Assembly (NCBI GenBank): GCA_031412575.1
Contig: JANODG010000189.1
Location: forward strand, 1-35,166
Source of the DNA: JAMLIO01 sp031412575
GTDB lineage: Bacteria > Bdellovibrionota > Bdellovibrionia > Bdellovibrionales > UBA1609
Direction of reading: 5' to 3'
Length of the DNA stretch: 35,166 nucleotides
Part shown: piece by piece, positions 8,823 to 16,047 of the stretch
How the letters are laid out: each line of letters begins with the position of its first letter
Numbering within the stretch: position 1 is the stretch's first letter
The notes under the pieces: model-generated
Database searches by the model: none
Told to the model about the DNA's origin: nothing
Seen by the model: the letters and a program-made list of their open reading frames with translations, nothing else
Position numbers and translations under genes: made by a program

Positions 8823-8834
8823 TTATCCCACCTC
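8823..8834 (-). promoter_or_regulatory. Shine-Dalgarno sequence inside the end of kdsA, serving the AUC-started ATPase
   Basis: Read on the minus strand, GAGGTG (8834-8829) within the last kdsA codons is followed by six bases, ending in the kdsA stop TAA, and then AUC at 8822. The strength and spacing are ideal for initiation exactly at AUC, which is why I place the ATPase start there. Initiation at AUC itself is inference. Confidence 0.6.
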
Positions 8835-9665
8835 TACTTTTTTAAATCCTTTCACAAGCTCGTCCATCGCTTGAATTTGATCTAAGAAAGCACCTAAGTG
8901 TTTTAGCGGTAGCGCAGATGGCCCATCACATAAAGCATTGTCTGGATCGGGGTGAGCTTCAACAAATAAGGCTGATAGACCTATCGACATTCCAGATCGA
9001 GCTAGTTCGAACACATGTTCCCGACGTCCCCCAGTAGATTTTGAAAGTGCCCCGGGAAGTTGTAAAGAGTGTGTCACATCAAATGTTAGTGGCACATTGA
9101 ATTTTTTCATTTCACACAGGCCAAGCATGTCGACAACTAAACCGCCGTAACCAAAGCTTGTGCCCCGCTCACAAATAAGGATTTTTTCATTACCCACTTC
9201 GCCGCATTTGGAAATGATGTGCTTCATTTGATGTGGGGCTAAGAATTGAGCTTTTTTAACGTGGATAGGCTTCATCGTTTCAGCCATCGCAATGACTAAA
9301 TCTGTTTGACGGGAGATGAAGGCCGGTAATTGCAAGATATCAATCACTTCAGCACAAGATTTCACTTGATCAATTTCGTGAACATCCGTGATCACAGAGA
9401 TGTTAAATTCTTTCTTTAAAATTTCAAAAATACGCAGTCCTTCTTCTAACCCTGGACCGCGATAAGAGTGAATTGATGACCTGTTCGCTTTATCAAAGGA
9501 CGCTTTAAAAACATAAGGGATGTTTCGCTTTTCAGTTTCCTTGACAAAAATTTCAGCTGTTTTTAAGGCTAAATCTTTAGATTCTAAGACATTTAATCCG
9601 CCAATCAAAACAAAGGGTTTGTCGTTAGAAAAAGTCACTTTGTCTGAAACTTTAATATCTTTCAT
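8823..9665 (-). CDS. kdsA: 3-deoxy-D-manno-octulosonate 8-phosphate synthase
   Basis: KdsA condenses phosphoenolpyruvate with arabinose 5-phosphate to give KDO 8-phosphate for the LPS inner core. It is a DAHP-synthase-like TIM barrel; visible motifs include FKASFDKANRSS, SYRGPGLEEGL, ITDVHE, LPAFISRQTDL and TFDVTHSLQLPG. The residue that distinguishes the two classes is Asn25 in GGLNVLES, where metal-dependent enzymes have Cys, so this should be the metal-independent form. Length (280 aa) is normal. GGAG lies eight bases before the ATG. Its stop codon abuts the ATPase gene, so lipid A-core synthesis and the importer may share a transcript by arrangement only. Confidence 0.95.
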   Translation of the reverse strand: MKDIKVSDKVTFSNDKPFVLIGGLNVLESKDLALKTAEIFVKETEKRNIPYVFKASFDKANRSSIHSYRGPGLEEGLRIFEILKKEFNISVITDVHEIDQVKSCAEVIDILQLPAFISRQTDLVIAMAETMKPIHVKKAQFLAPHQMKHIISKCGEVGNEKILICERGTSFGYGGLVVDMLGLCEMKKFNVPLTFDVTHSLQLPGALSKSTGGRREHVFELARSGMSIGLSALFVEAHPDPDNALCDGPSALPLKHLGAFLDQIQAMDELVKGFKKVEVG

Positions 9666-9718
9666 AATTACTCCAAATGTTTAATTTTGTCGGATTCAGC
9701 ACCTTAATAAATTTCATA

Positions 9719-10903
9719 TCAATAAAAGTTGACGGGGGCAAATCCTCCGCCAAGAGTTCCAAAATTAGTGATTTGGCCTTGATAAACACGGGCCATGGCA
9801 AATAAAGTTTTTTCTTCAAAAGTGTAGACCCTGACATCGAACTTCCATTCTTTTTGCTCTTTATCAATAAATTTACTAGGGGAAAAATATTCTTGAGCCA
9901 AAAAATTTTCAGTCCATAAGTTTTCAAAATATTTTCTAGAAATGCTAGAACCTTTATAACTGGCCTTACCACCGTAAGACTCGGAAGGTTTATAAAAATA
10001 TTTTTTTCGCTTCAACCAAGCATCTTCAATATCTAAAAACAGGTCTTTAATTTTTCCACTCTTTAAGATCATTGATTCGAACAATTCTACATCTTGGGCG
10101 GTCATTGCAGGGTCTAAGTTTTTAAAAATGTCTGATAGGTTATCCTTATGAGCCCATAAGTCATAGCCCACCGGATGAGGACTGATTTCTATCTTTTGGT
10201 CTAAATAAAGCTGATTTAAATTGGGATAGTTTCTAAGATAAAAATCCGTGTTGCGGTTATAAATGCCAATAGTTTTATCTCTTAAAATAGTTATTACTTT
10301 GTCATTTAGTTTTTGAGTATCAATAATTTCAAAATCATAGTTTTTTTGTTTGAAAAAATCCTTATAGATTAAAAATTCAATAAACATTTTTTGGGCTTCC
10401 GGCTTTTCGTCGGTGATGAAAAGTTTATCCGCACCTAATATATGACTTGTTTGGAACATATGTATTAATTCATCACTCCAGACTGTAAAATCTAAATCAT
10501 GAAGTTTATAAACTAAACTACCAATTAAATATCCTGATGAGTTGGTATTGGCTTCAATCAATTTTAGTTCTTTAGTTGCAAGATCAACATGAAAGTCTAA
10601 ACAAGAAAGCACTAAGGGTTTGTGCCGAAAGCCTGAATCTATGTGCAGTCCCCCTCGGACCTGAATTTTTTGATCCTGTGCTTTTTTAAATTGATGTTTA
10701 TAGTTTTTATTGAATAAAACATTAAAGCTTTGAATTTTTTTTAATACGGCACTTGGTAATTGTATCTGAAAAGGACTAAAAACATTTATCGAGTTACTTA
10801 AATCGAACTGATGAGTGTAAGACGAAAAAGCCGAAGGATAGATTTCTTTAAAAGCCTTCTTTAAATCACTAAGTTCAATAGGCTTTTTTTCTATACACTT
10901 CAT
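9719..10903 (-). CDS. ATP-grasp-like ligase of unknown substrate (394 aa)
   Basis: Not matched to a named family with certainty. The layout recalls ATP-grasp enzymes of the glutathionylspermidine-synthase/permuted kind: an early acidic motif LIEANTNSSGYLIG, then a middle VGYDLWAHKDNL, a lysine-bearing YKPSESYGGKASYKGSS that could be the nucleotide-binding lysine and glycine loop, and an end motif FDVRVYTF-MARVYQGQITNFGTLGGGFAPV resembling the metal-binding strand. No signal peptide or membrane segment, so cytoplasmic. It starts four bases after the peroxiredoxin stop, so they are likely cotranscribed, and kdsA follows after 53 bases. A peptide or amine ligase is a fair guess; the substrate is unknown. 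Confidence 0.6.
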   Translation of the reverse strand: MKCIEKKPIELSDLKKAFKEIYPSAFSSYTHQFDLSNSINVFSPFQIQLPSAVLKKIQSFNVLFNKNYKHQFKKAQDQKIQVRGGLHIDSGFRHKPLVLSCLDFHVDLATKELKLIEANTNSSGYLIGSLVYKLHDLDFTVWSDELIHMFQTSHILGADKLFITDEKPEAQKMFIEFLIYKDFFKQKNYDFEIIDTQKLNDKVITILRDKTIGIYNRNTDFYLRNYPNLNQLYLDQKIEISPHPVGYDLWAHKDNLSDIFKNLDPAMTAQDVELFESMILKSGKIKDLFLDIEDAWLKRKKYFYKPSESYGGKASYKGSSISRKYFENLWTENFLAQEYFSPSKFIDKEQKEWKFDVRVYTFEEKTLFAMARVYQGQITNFGTLGGGFAPVNFY

Positions 10904-10907
10904 TGAA

Positions 10908-11429
10908 TTACACTTTAATAGTCTGGTCGCCCTTTTTCCAACCAGCAGCGCACATTTCGCCAGTTTGTAAGGCGTCTAAAACTCGTAAAATTTCCTTCAC
11001 ATCTCGACCAACATTTGTATTGTTCATGGATGCATATTGAATCAACCCTTTAGGATCGATGATGTACGTGGCCCTTGTTGCAATTCCTATGGCATCTAAA
11101 TAGCAATCATAATCTCGCGCAATTTCTTTTTTTAAATCTGAAATCAATGGAAATCCTAAATGACCTAATTCATCGTCAATCCACTTTTTATGCGCGTAAA
11201 CTGAATCTACACTTATTCCGGCAACAACTGCATTTCTAGATTTGAAGTCAGAAAGTGAATCTCTAAATTGAGTGACCTCTGTTGGGCAAACAATCGTGAA
11301 GTCTAAGGGATAAAAAAACAGAACAAGCCATTTTCCTTTGTGATCTTCCGAAGAAAAATCTTCGATGATATTTTTTTCGTTAACACTTGGAGCAACAAAG
11401 GGTGGTGCCGGAGTACCAATTAAACACAT
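10908..11429 (-). CDS. Typical 2-Cys peroxiredoxin (AhpC/Prx1 type)
   Basis: Thiol peroxidase that reduces H2O2 and organic peroxides. The peroxidatic Cys48 is in FTIVCPTEV (usual form FTFVCPTE) and the resolving Cys160 in GEMCAAGWKKGD. The stretch FFYPLDFT and the catalytic Arg in ATRATYIIDPKG are also present. The frame opens at an ATG at 11447, but the ATG at 11429 has AAGGAA seven bases upstream and gives the usual start MCLIGTPAPPF, so I use it (173 aa). The short YF-lacking tail suggests less sensitivity to overoxidation than eukaryotic forms; this is inference. Thioredoxin reductase is encoded at 34150-35091 and may feed it indirectly. Confidence 0.92.
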   Translation of the reverse strand: MCLIGTPAPPFVAPSVNEKNIIEDFSSEDHKGKWLVLFFYPLDFTIVCPTEVTQFRDSLSDFKSRNAVVAGISVDSVYAHKKWIDDELGHLGFPLISDLKKEIARDYDCYLDAIGIATRATYIIDPKGLIQYASMNNTNVGRDVKEILRVLDALQTGEMCAAGWKKGDQTIKV

Positions 11430-11565
11430 AAAAATTTCCTTACTCATTTGGAATGTTTAAAGTTCTGTTAACCTTTATACTTGAATAAATTTCCATCATC
11501 TAAATTAAGCATCAATGACGCAGTTCATATCCACAACATTTAAAACACTACTATAGTCGCGAAGT

Positions 11566-12345
11566 ATGGCGAAGTCACTGAAGATCATTTCTTGGAATGT
11601 AAATGGAATACGAGCAATTCATAAGAAGGGATTGCAAAACTTTTTAGAACGTCAAAGTCCCGATATCTTTTGCGTGCAAGAAACTAAATGTAAAGTCGTT
11701 CAAGTTGAAGATGAAAAGTACGAAAGTATTTTTAAAAATTCATACTGGTCTGAAGCTGAAAAAGCGGGCTATTCAGGTACGGCCACTTTTACTTCTTTGA
11801 AGCCCCTCGAAGTTCACCACGGCATTGGGATAAATGATTATGATAGCGAAGGTCGTTTTGTGGTGACTCAGTTTCCAGAATTTTTATTGTACAATGTTTA
11901 TTTTCCTAATGGTGGCATGGGCGAAGAACGTCATGATTTTAAACAAAGGTTTTTAGAGGATTTTACAGATCACTTGGCGCAAAAAATTAACGAGGGTCAT
12001 GAGATCATTGTTCTGGGGGATTATAACGTAGCTCACAAAGAACATGATGTTTATGATCCGAAACGATTATCAACAGCGAGTGGTTTTTTACCGGAAGAAC
12101 GGGAATGGTTCGACGGTTTTTTAGAGACCGGATTTATTGATACTTTCAGATATTTCTATCCAAACATGAAAGACAAATACACTTGGTGGTCCTACCGCGA
12201 ACGTGCCAAAGAACACAACCGCGGGTGGCGAATAGATTACATGTGTGTCACGCCGGGCTTGTTACCTCATGTTAAATCAATTAAACACTTAGATATGCAA
12301 ACGGGTTCAGATCATTGTCCTTTAGAAATGGTACTGGGGTTTTAA
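11566..12345 (+). CDS. xth: Exodeoxyribonuclease III / AP endonuclease
   Basis: Base-excision-repair enzyme cutting at abasic sites and degrading 3' ends. Endonuclease/exonuclease/phosphatase fold with every signature: SWNVNGIRA (Asn12), CVQETK (Glu39), LGDYNVAH, the WSYRERAKEHNRGWRIDYM block and the terminal SDHCPLE. Length of 259 aa is normal. It is transcribed away from the peroxiredoxin gene across a 136-base divergent gap that must hold both promoters; a TATAGT at 11552-11557 could be a -10 box but no convincing -35 is seen. fxsA starts directly after its stop. Confidence 0.95.
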   Translation: MAKSLKIISWNVNGIRAIHKKGLQNFLERQSPDIFCVQETKCKVVQVEDEKYESIFKNSYWSEAEKAGYSGTATFTSLKPLEVHHGIGINDYDSEGRFVVTQFPEFLLYNVYFPNGGMGEERHDFKQRFLEDFTDHLAQKINEGHEIIVLGDYNVAHKEHDVYDPKRLSTASGFLPEEREWFDGFLETGFIDTFRYFYPNMKDKYTWWSYRERAKEHNRGWRIDYMCVTPGLLPHVKSIKHLDMQTGSDHCPLEMVLGF

Positions 12346-12861
12346 ATGTTATTCTTAGTTTATCTAGTTTTTCCAATCATTGAAATTTATTTGCTATTTA
12401 AAGCGAGCTCTAGTTTAGGATTTTTTCCTGTCTTAGGAACGGTCATCTTTACGGCATGGATAGGTGCACGTTTAGTGAAATCTCAAGGCTTAGTTGTCTT
12501 ATCTCAATTCCAACAAAAAATGATTCAAGGACATTTGCCACAAAAAGAAGGATTAGAAGGCCTTCTTGTTTTACTTGCAGGTGTTTTATTAATCTCGCCA
12601 GGTTTTATAACAGATTTCATTGGTGTATTATGTTTAATCCCGTTTACTAGAAAATTCATGTCAGTGCTGTTGGCCAAATGGATCGAACGTAAAGTCAGAC
12701 AAGGTCGCCTTAAAGTTTATTCAAACGTTTCTTACTCATCTTCTAATGCTTCACCATTTGGAACCGCGTTTGACCCTTTCGCTTCAAAATCAAAACCAGA
12801 AATCCGCGACGTTAATCCGTCAACCAATCCAGAAAATCCGCAACAGCTAGATGGCCATTAA
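12346..12861 (+). CDS. fxsA: FxsA family membrane protein
   Basis: Small inner-membrane protein of the FxsA family, named for suppression of phage T7 exclusion by F in E. coli; the normal job is unclear. The family core is clear: FPIIEIYLLFKASSSLG near the start, TAWIGARLVKSQG, and LLVLLAGVLLISPGFITDFIG, giving three or four membrane segments, followed by a cytoplasmic hydrophilic tail rich in Ser, Asn and Pro. The ATG directly follows the xth stop (TAAATG), so the two are translated from one message. Its stop codon lies two bases before the long inverted repeat described next. Confidence 0.9.
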   Translation: MLFLVYLVFPIIEIYLLFKASSSLGFFPVLGTVIFTAWIGARLVKSQGLVVLSQFQQKMIQGHLPQKEGLEGLLVLLAGVLLISPGFITDFIGVLCLIPFTRKFMSVLLAKWIERKVRQGRLKVYSNVSYSSSNASPFGTAFDPFASKSKPEIRDVNPSTNPENPQQLDGH

Positions 12862-12862
12862 G

Positions 12863-13192
12863 TCTGACGCCACTTTAATCTTAAGTTATTTTTCTTATTT
12901 TTATTTCTTTGCTCTGTAATTCTTCTTTTGAGTTCATTTAAATATTAATACTTATATTGTCTTCTGATAGGCGAGAAGCGACTGTCACTTGCCTTGCATT
13001 TTTTTGCTTTGATTGGGCTGGTTCGAGTTTATGGTTTAGATTTTTTAATTTATCTTATTTGCAAGGCTGCGCGCCATCGATCGCCTATCAGAAGACAATA
13101 TAAGTATTAATATTTAAATGATCTCAAAAGAAGAATTACAGAACAAAGAAATAAAAATAGGAAAAATAACTTAAGATTAAAGTGGCGCCAGA
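12863..13192. repeat. Long inverted repeat 1 (112-bp arms, 106-bp centre) between convergent genes
   Basis: Left arm 12863-12974 and right arm 13081-13192 are reverse complements with only four mismatches that I count (about 96%). The right arm contains the last 18 or so codons of the exchanger gene plus the 55 bases after its stop. Thus the left arm, starting two bases after the fxsA stop, carries an inverted copy of the exchanger's end: read on the plus strand it spells SDATLILSYFSYFYFFAL-stop against SGATLILSYFSYFYFFVL-stop in the gene. Transcripts from either side would fold into a hairpin of more than 100 bp. No transposase is present and no target-site duplication is obvious. It may act as a two-way terminator or RNase III site. 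Confidence 0.93.
12975..13080. repeat. Core of inverted repeat 1, similar to the core at 20806-20895
   Basis: The 106-base centre is itself an imperfect palindrome: GCCTTGCA at 12991-12998 pairs with TGCAAGGC at 13060-13067, with weaker pairing outside and an AT-rich 60-base loop inside. It resembles the centre of the second long inverted repeat in the left flank (GCGACTGTCACTTGCCTTGCA against GCGGTCGTCATTCGCTTGCA), at GATTGG in the middle, and in the right flank (a TTTTTAA-rich run, then GCAAG, GCC and ATC-GA). It contains no ORF of note. Confidence 0.6.
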
Positions 13193-14098
13193 TACTTTGG
13201 TGAGTTGGAATTTTTTGGACCAGATGAGAAGACCGAGTAAGGCGGTAAGGAATAGTGAAACGAAGATGTCGGGGTTTAAAACCATTTCAGAAATTTGAAA
13301 CGAGTTGATTGCGCTTGATAATCCTAAGGCGATGGTTAAGTTTGCGATGTTTGAGCCAAGGACGTTGGATATTGCGATGTCGGGCTGTCCTTTGTATGCC
13401 GCTGTAAGTGATGTGACCATTTCGGGTAAGCTTGTGCCTATGGCCATGATCATTAAACCTATGTATCTGTCTGGGAAGCCTAGTAGTGCTCCTATTTGAA
13501 CGCCGCCTTTAATTGCTAATCTTGTGCCGATAAGGAGTCCGATTAATCCCAAGATGAGGAATGCGAAATCTTTTGTAACACTTGTTGGTTTTTGATCTTT
13601 GCTTTGCTCGATCTCTTCGGGCGTTCTTTTTAAATGATACCAACTGTTGGCTATGAAATTTGAATAGATTAAAAGCAGCACCACGGATTCGTATAATTCT
13701 ATTTTTAAGTCCCAAGAAAATAGAATTAACATAGTTGTGATAAAAATTAACCAACACAAATCCCAAATAAAACTTTTTTTGTTTATAGAGAATGGAAATA
13801 GAATTCCAGTAAGGCCTAAAATGATGCAAACGTTGAAAATGTTTGAACCTAACACATTAGTCATCGCAAGATCGTATTTGCCTTCGAAGCCTGCGTAAGT
13901 GGTTGTGAAAAGTTCTGGAAGTGATGTGCCGCAAGCCACAATTGTTAATCCGATGAAGGCTAACGGGATTTTAAAGCGTAAGGCCACTTTTACGGAACTA
14001 TCTATAAGGTAGTCGCCTCCTTTAATAAGGAAGGCAAAGCCTAGTATTAAGAATAAAAATGAACCAACAATGGATTCAGGCGCGATCAGATATGTCAT
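13136..14098 (-). CDS. Sodium/calcium exchanger family protein (YrbG-like)
   Basis: Inner-membrane cation antiporter of the CaCA superfamily, about ten membrane helices in two inverted halves. Both alpha repeats are visible: GLTIVACGTSLPELFTTTYA with TNVLGSNIFN in the first half, and GLMIMAIGTSLPEMVTSLTA with SNVLGSNIAN in the second. The Glu in each GTSLPE is the ion ligand. Length (320 aa) is typical for YrbG-type proteins. The ATG has AAGG upstream. The final 57 bases lie inside the right arm of inverted repeat 1, and the C-terminal residues are hydrophobic right up to the stop as expected for a complete last helix, so the gene is not truncated. Ion preference cannot be read from sequence. 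Confidence 0.9.
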   Translation of the reverse strand: MTYLIAPESIVGSFLFLILGFAFLIKGGDYLIDSSVKVALRFKIPLAFIGLTIVACGTSLPELFTTTYAGFEGKYDLAMTNVLGSNIFNVCIILGLTGILFPFSINKKSFIWDLCWLIFITTMLILFSWDLKIELYESVVLLLIYSNFIANSWYHLKRTPEEIEQSKDQKPTSVTKDFAFLILGLIGLLIGTRLAIKGGVQIGALLGFPDRYIGLMIMAIGTSLPEMVTSLTAAYKGQPDIAISNVLGSNIANLTIALGLSSAINSFQISEMVLNPDIFVSLFLTALLGLLIWSKKFQLTKVSGATLILSYFSYFYFFVL

Positions 14099-14217
14099 TT
14101 AAGTGGCCTTTTTATACCCTAGATTCTTAAATTTACGCGGGACTTATTGCTTTGCGTTGATTGTTTTTTTGAAATAACTCAAGAATTTCAATACTTTTAA
14201 TGTTTAAATAAACAGAC

Positions 14218-14231
14218 TAGACCTAGGTCTA
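14218..14231. promoter_or_regulatory. Perfect 14-bp palindrome, possible operator
   Basis: TAGACCTAGGTCTA is fully self-complementary with no loop, so it suits a dimeric DNA-binding protein better than an RNA hairpin. It is followed by ATTTTTAA. It lies between the divergent exchanger and DksA-like genes, about 120 bp from the first and 230 bp from the second. The cognate regulator is unknown. Confidence 0.3.
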
Positions 14232-14367
14232 TTTTTAAGATTTAGCAGTTAATCGCGCTAAATAAACTTTTCGTGCTCATTTAAAAAGCTTAGTGATTTC
14301 AATGTCTTAAATCCATAGAAGTTACTTATTCTTGACATATATATTTTTTACATGGTTTAAGGGTTTC

Positions 14368-14400
14368 TTGACTTGCAAAACCTTAGCTATGTCCTATAAA
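14368..14400 (+). promoter_or_regulatory. Possible sigma70-type promoter of the DksA-like gene
   Basis: TTGACT at 14368-14373 and TATAAA at 14395-14400 look like -35 and -10 boxes, but the spacer is 21 bases, too long. A shifted -10 (TCCTAT, 18-base spacer) fits distance but not sequence. An alternative is TTGACA at 14332-14337 with a poor -10. The gene starts 64 bases downstream. Confidence 0.3.
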
Positions 14401-14463
14401 TTTGACCTCAGTTCCAAAACGGCACCATGAGGGGGGCCAGCTTTTAGGAAGGGGGAATAAAAA

Positions 14464-14829
14464 ATGACATTACCAATCCATTTGATCGAAGAGTGTAAAG
14501 TTAAGTTATTAGAAGCCAAGGAAGAGCTTTTGAACAGAGCGAATGACACTAGAAAAAGTCTTTATTCAGAAGAAAAAGGCGGGGATGAAGGGGATCAGAC
14601 CGTAAGAGCCTTAGCTGAAAGAGAAATGTTACATATGGCAGATAGAATCCGTAGACAGCTCATTGAAATCGAATCTGCTCTAGCTCGCATTCAAAATGGA
14701 ACGTTTGGTATTTGTGAAGAAACAGATGAAAATATTGAGCCAGAAAGATTAAAGGCAATACCTTGGACACGATTAAGTATCGAAGGTGCTGAACTTAGAG
14801 AAAGTATGGGTCGTAGATACGCAAGATAG
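14464..14829 (+). CDS. DksA/TraR-family protein with degenerate zinc finger
   Basis: RNA-polymerase secondary-channel regulator by family. The N-terminal coiled coil (about residues 8-78) has D41-x-x-D44 at its tip, matching the acidic tip pair of DksA. The globular part reads GTFGICEETDENIEPERLKAIPW, the DksA/TraR finger layout, but of the four zinc cysteines only the first remains (Cys84); the others are Thr87, Ser105 and Gly108 at exact family spacing. Thus it should not bind zinc in the usual way, as in zinc-independent DksA2-type proteins. The strong ribosome site and a terminator after the stop suggest a single, well-translated gene. Role as stringent-response cofactor is inference. Confidence 0.85.
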   Translation: MTLPIHLIEECKVKLLEAKEELLNRANDTRKSLYSEEKGGDEGDQTVRALAEREMLHMADRIRRQLIEIESALARIQNGTFGICEETDENIEPERLKAIPWTRLSIEGAELRESMGRRYAR

Positions 14830-14850
14830 TTTTTAAAATAAAATTGTTTA

Positions 14851-14880
14851 AAAAAAGCTCACTCAAAGGTGGGCTTTTTT
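14851..14880 (+). terminator. Intrinsic terminator of the DksA-like gene, overlapping the convergent gene's end
   Basis: AAAAAAGCTCAC and GTGGGCTTTTTT pair over 12 bases with one wobble around the loop TCAAAG, ending in a T run on both strands. It terminates the plus-strand gene; on the minus strand it also ends in a T run, but there it is inside the last codons of the ureohydrolase gene (stop at 14859-14861). Confidence 0.85.
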
Positions 14881-15917
14881 ATTTTTAGAGTTTTATTTTT
14901 AGTGGTCGAAAGAGTCGCAAGACAAAGTTCAAATAAAAGTCTGGTTCCAACGTTAATGTCCCAACTTTCGTAATCACCTGGGGCTGAAGCCACTTCGACA
15001 AGATCAAATCCAATGATGTTAAAATTCTGCGAGACTTTTTCGATCATTTGAACAGCTTGATTATAATTTAAACCACCCGGTACTGGTGTTCCTGTCTGGG
15101 GACAATACTGTGGGTCCATACCATCAACATCAAAACTTATGTAAACGTTCTTCGTTAAGTTTTTTAAGATGTCCTTACATGTTTGATCCCAAGATTCGCC
15201 GCTAAATTCTTTTCGCTTTAAAACTTTGTCTGTGAAGCTGTCATGTTTATTTTGATTGGCATAATTGTATTCAGATTCTGAAAAATCTCTGATTCCTACA
15301 TGAGAAATTTTTTGAGGGGGATTCGAAAGTTTAGTAGCATTGTAGAGGATCGATGCGTGTGAGTGCGTAAAACCTTGGTAGGCTATTCTTAAGTCAAAGT
15401 GCGCATCAATGTGTAAGATGCTCCACTCTTTGTGCTTTTCACTTAGGGCTTTCATTAATCCATAAGGACACGAATGATCTCCGCCAAACAGAGCGGGAAT
15501 TTTATTTAAATCCAAAACAGATTTAGATTCGCTATAAATTATGGAATTAAATTGATCGCTAAGTGCATTTGCTTTTTTAAGCTGTTCATTAAAGTTATCG
15601 TTAACCCCATCTTCTTGGGTCAGTTGATTTTGTATATCTTCGCAAATTGCTAAAGCTTTCGTGTGCAGACCTTCGATTTCTGGATGGAGATCTTTATAGA
15701 AAATCCCTTTTTCATAAGCGCTCTTATAAACTTCATGAAAATAATCCATCTGATGACTGGCTTGTCTGATCAGAGCCGGTGCATGTGACGTTCCGCCTTT
15801 ATAAGACGTTGTGGGTTCCCACGGCGCAGGAATAATAACTAGCCTGCTGTCATTGTAGCTAAGGGGATTTCCAAATAGGGGTTCGTCGCTTTTAAGTGTA
15901 TCTTCTTTTAAATCCAT
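14859..15917 (-). CDS. speB: Ureohydrolase (agmatinase/arginase family)
   Basis: Binuclear-manganese hydrolase releasing urea; given the arginine decarboxylase at 21078-23006, agmatine to putrescine is the likely reaction. Metal-site motifs are in order: ALFGGDHSCPYG, LHIDAHFDLR followed by THSHAS, and ISFDVDGMDPQYCP with TGTPVPGG; the late DLVEVASAPGDYE holds the family Glu. At 352 aa it is longer than E. coli SpeB (306 aa); the extra length is a helical, charged N-terminal insert around residues 60-115. The last codons encode part of the convergent gene's terminator. Arginase or formimidoylglutamase activity cannot be excluded by motif, so the symbol is tentative. Confidence 0.8.
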   Translation of the reverse strand: MDLKEDTLKSDEPLFGNPLSYNDSRLVIIPAPWEPTTSYKGGTSHAPALIRQASHQMDYFHEVYKSAYEKGIFYKDLHPEIEGLHTKALAICEDIQNQLTQEDGVNDNFNEQLKKANALSDQFNSIIYSESKSVLDLNKIPALFGGDHSCPYGLMKALSEKHKEWSILHIDAHFDLRIAYQGFTHSHASILYNATKLSNPPQKISHVGIRDFSESEYNYANQNKHDSFTDKVLKRKEFSGESWDQTCKDILKNLTKNVYISFDVDGMDPQYCPQTGTPVPGGLNYNQAVQMIEKVSQNFNIIGFDLVEVASAPGDYESWDINVGTRLLFELCLATLSTTKNKTLKIKKPTFE

Positions 15918-16047
15918 AACCTTAGGAAATATATTTTAAGTCATGTATTGTCAGTAAAAATAAGAAAAAATAGTCGATTACAGCTCGTAGTTGCCACCAA
16001 ATCATTTAAGCGGGTCAATGACAAAAATTAAAGTTAGAAAATTCAAT

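Larger units (their letters stand above)
14099..14463. other. 365-base divergent intergenic region
   Basis: No ORF or RNA gene is visible. It is AT-rich and must hold the promoters of the exchanger (minus) and the DksA-like gene (plus). A perfect 14-bp palindrome sits at 14218-14231. Plus-strand promoter-like boxes occur at 14332-14337 (TTGACA) and 14368-14373 (TTGACT), the latter followed by TATAAA at 14395-14400. A strong ribosome site, AGGAAGGGGG, precedes the DksA-like ATG. Confidence 0.6.

Noticed and set aside
9652..9972. Open frame of 106 codons overlapping the kdsA start
   Set aside because: Another frame of the ATP-grasp-like gene, on the same strand; no family features and no ribosome site.
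12863..13192. Long inverted repeat read as an insertion sequence or MITE
   Set aside because: No transposase frame, no obvious target duplication, and the arms are local gene sequence rather than shared element ends.
14099..14463. tRNA, riboswitch or small-RNA gene in the largest plain gap
   Set aside because: No cloverleaf, no conserved GC-rich structure, only promoter-like boxes and one palindrome.
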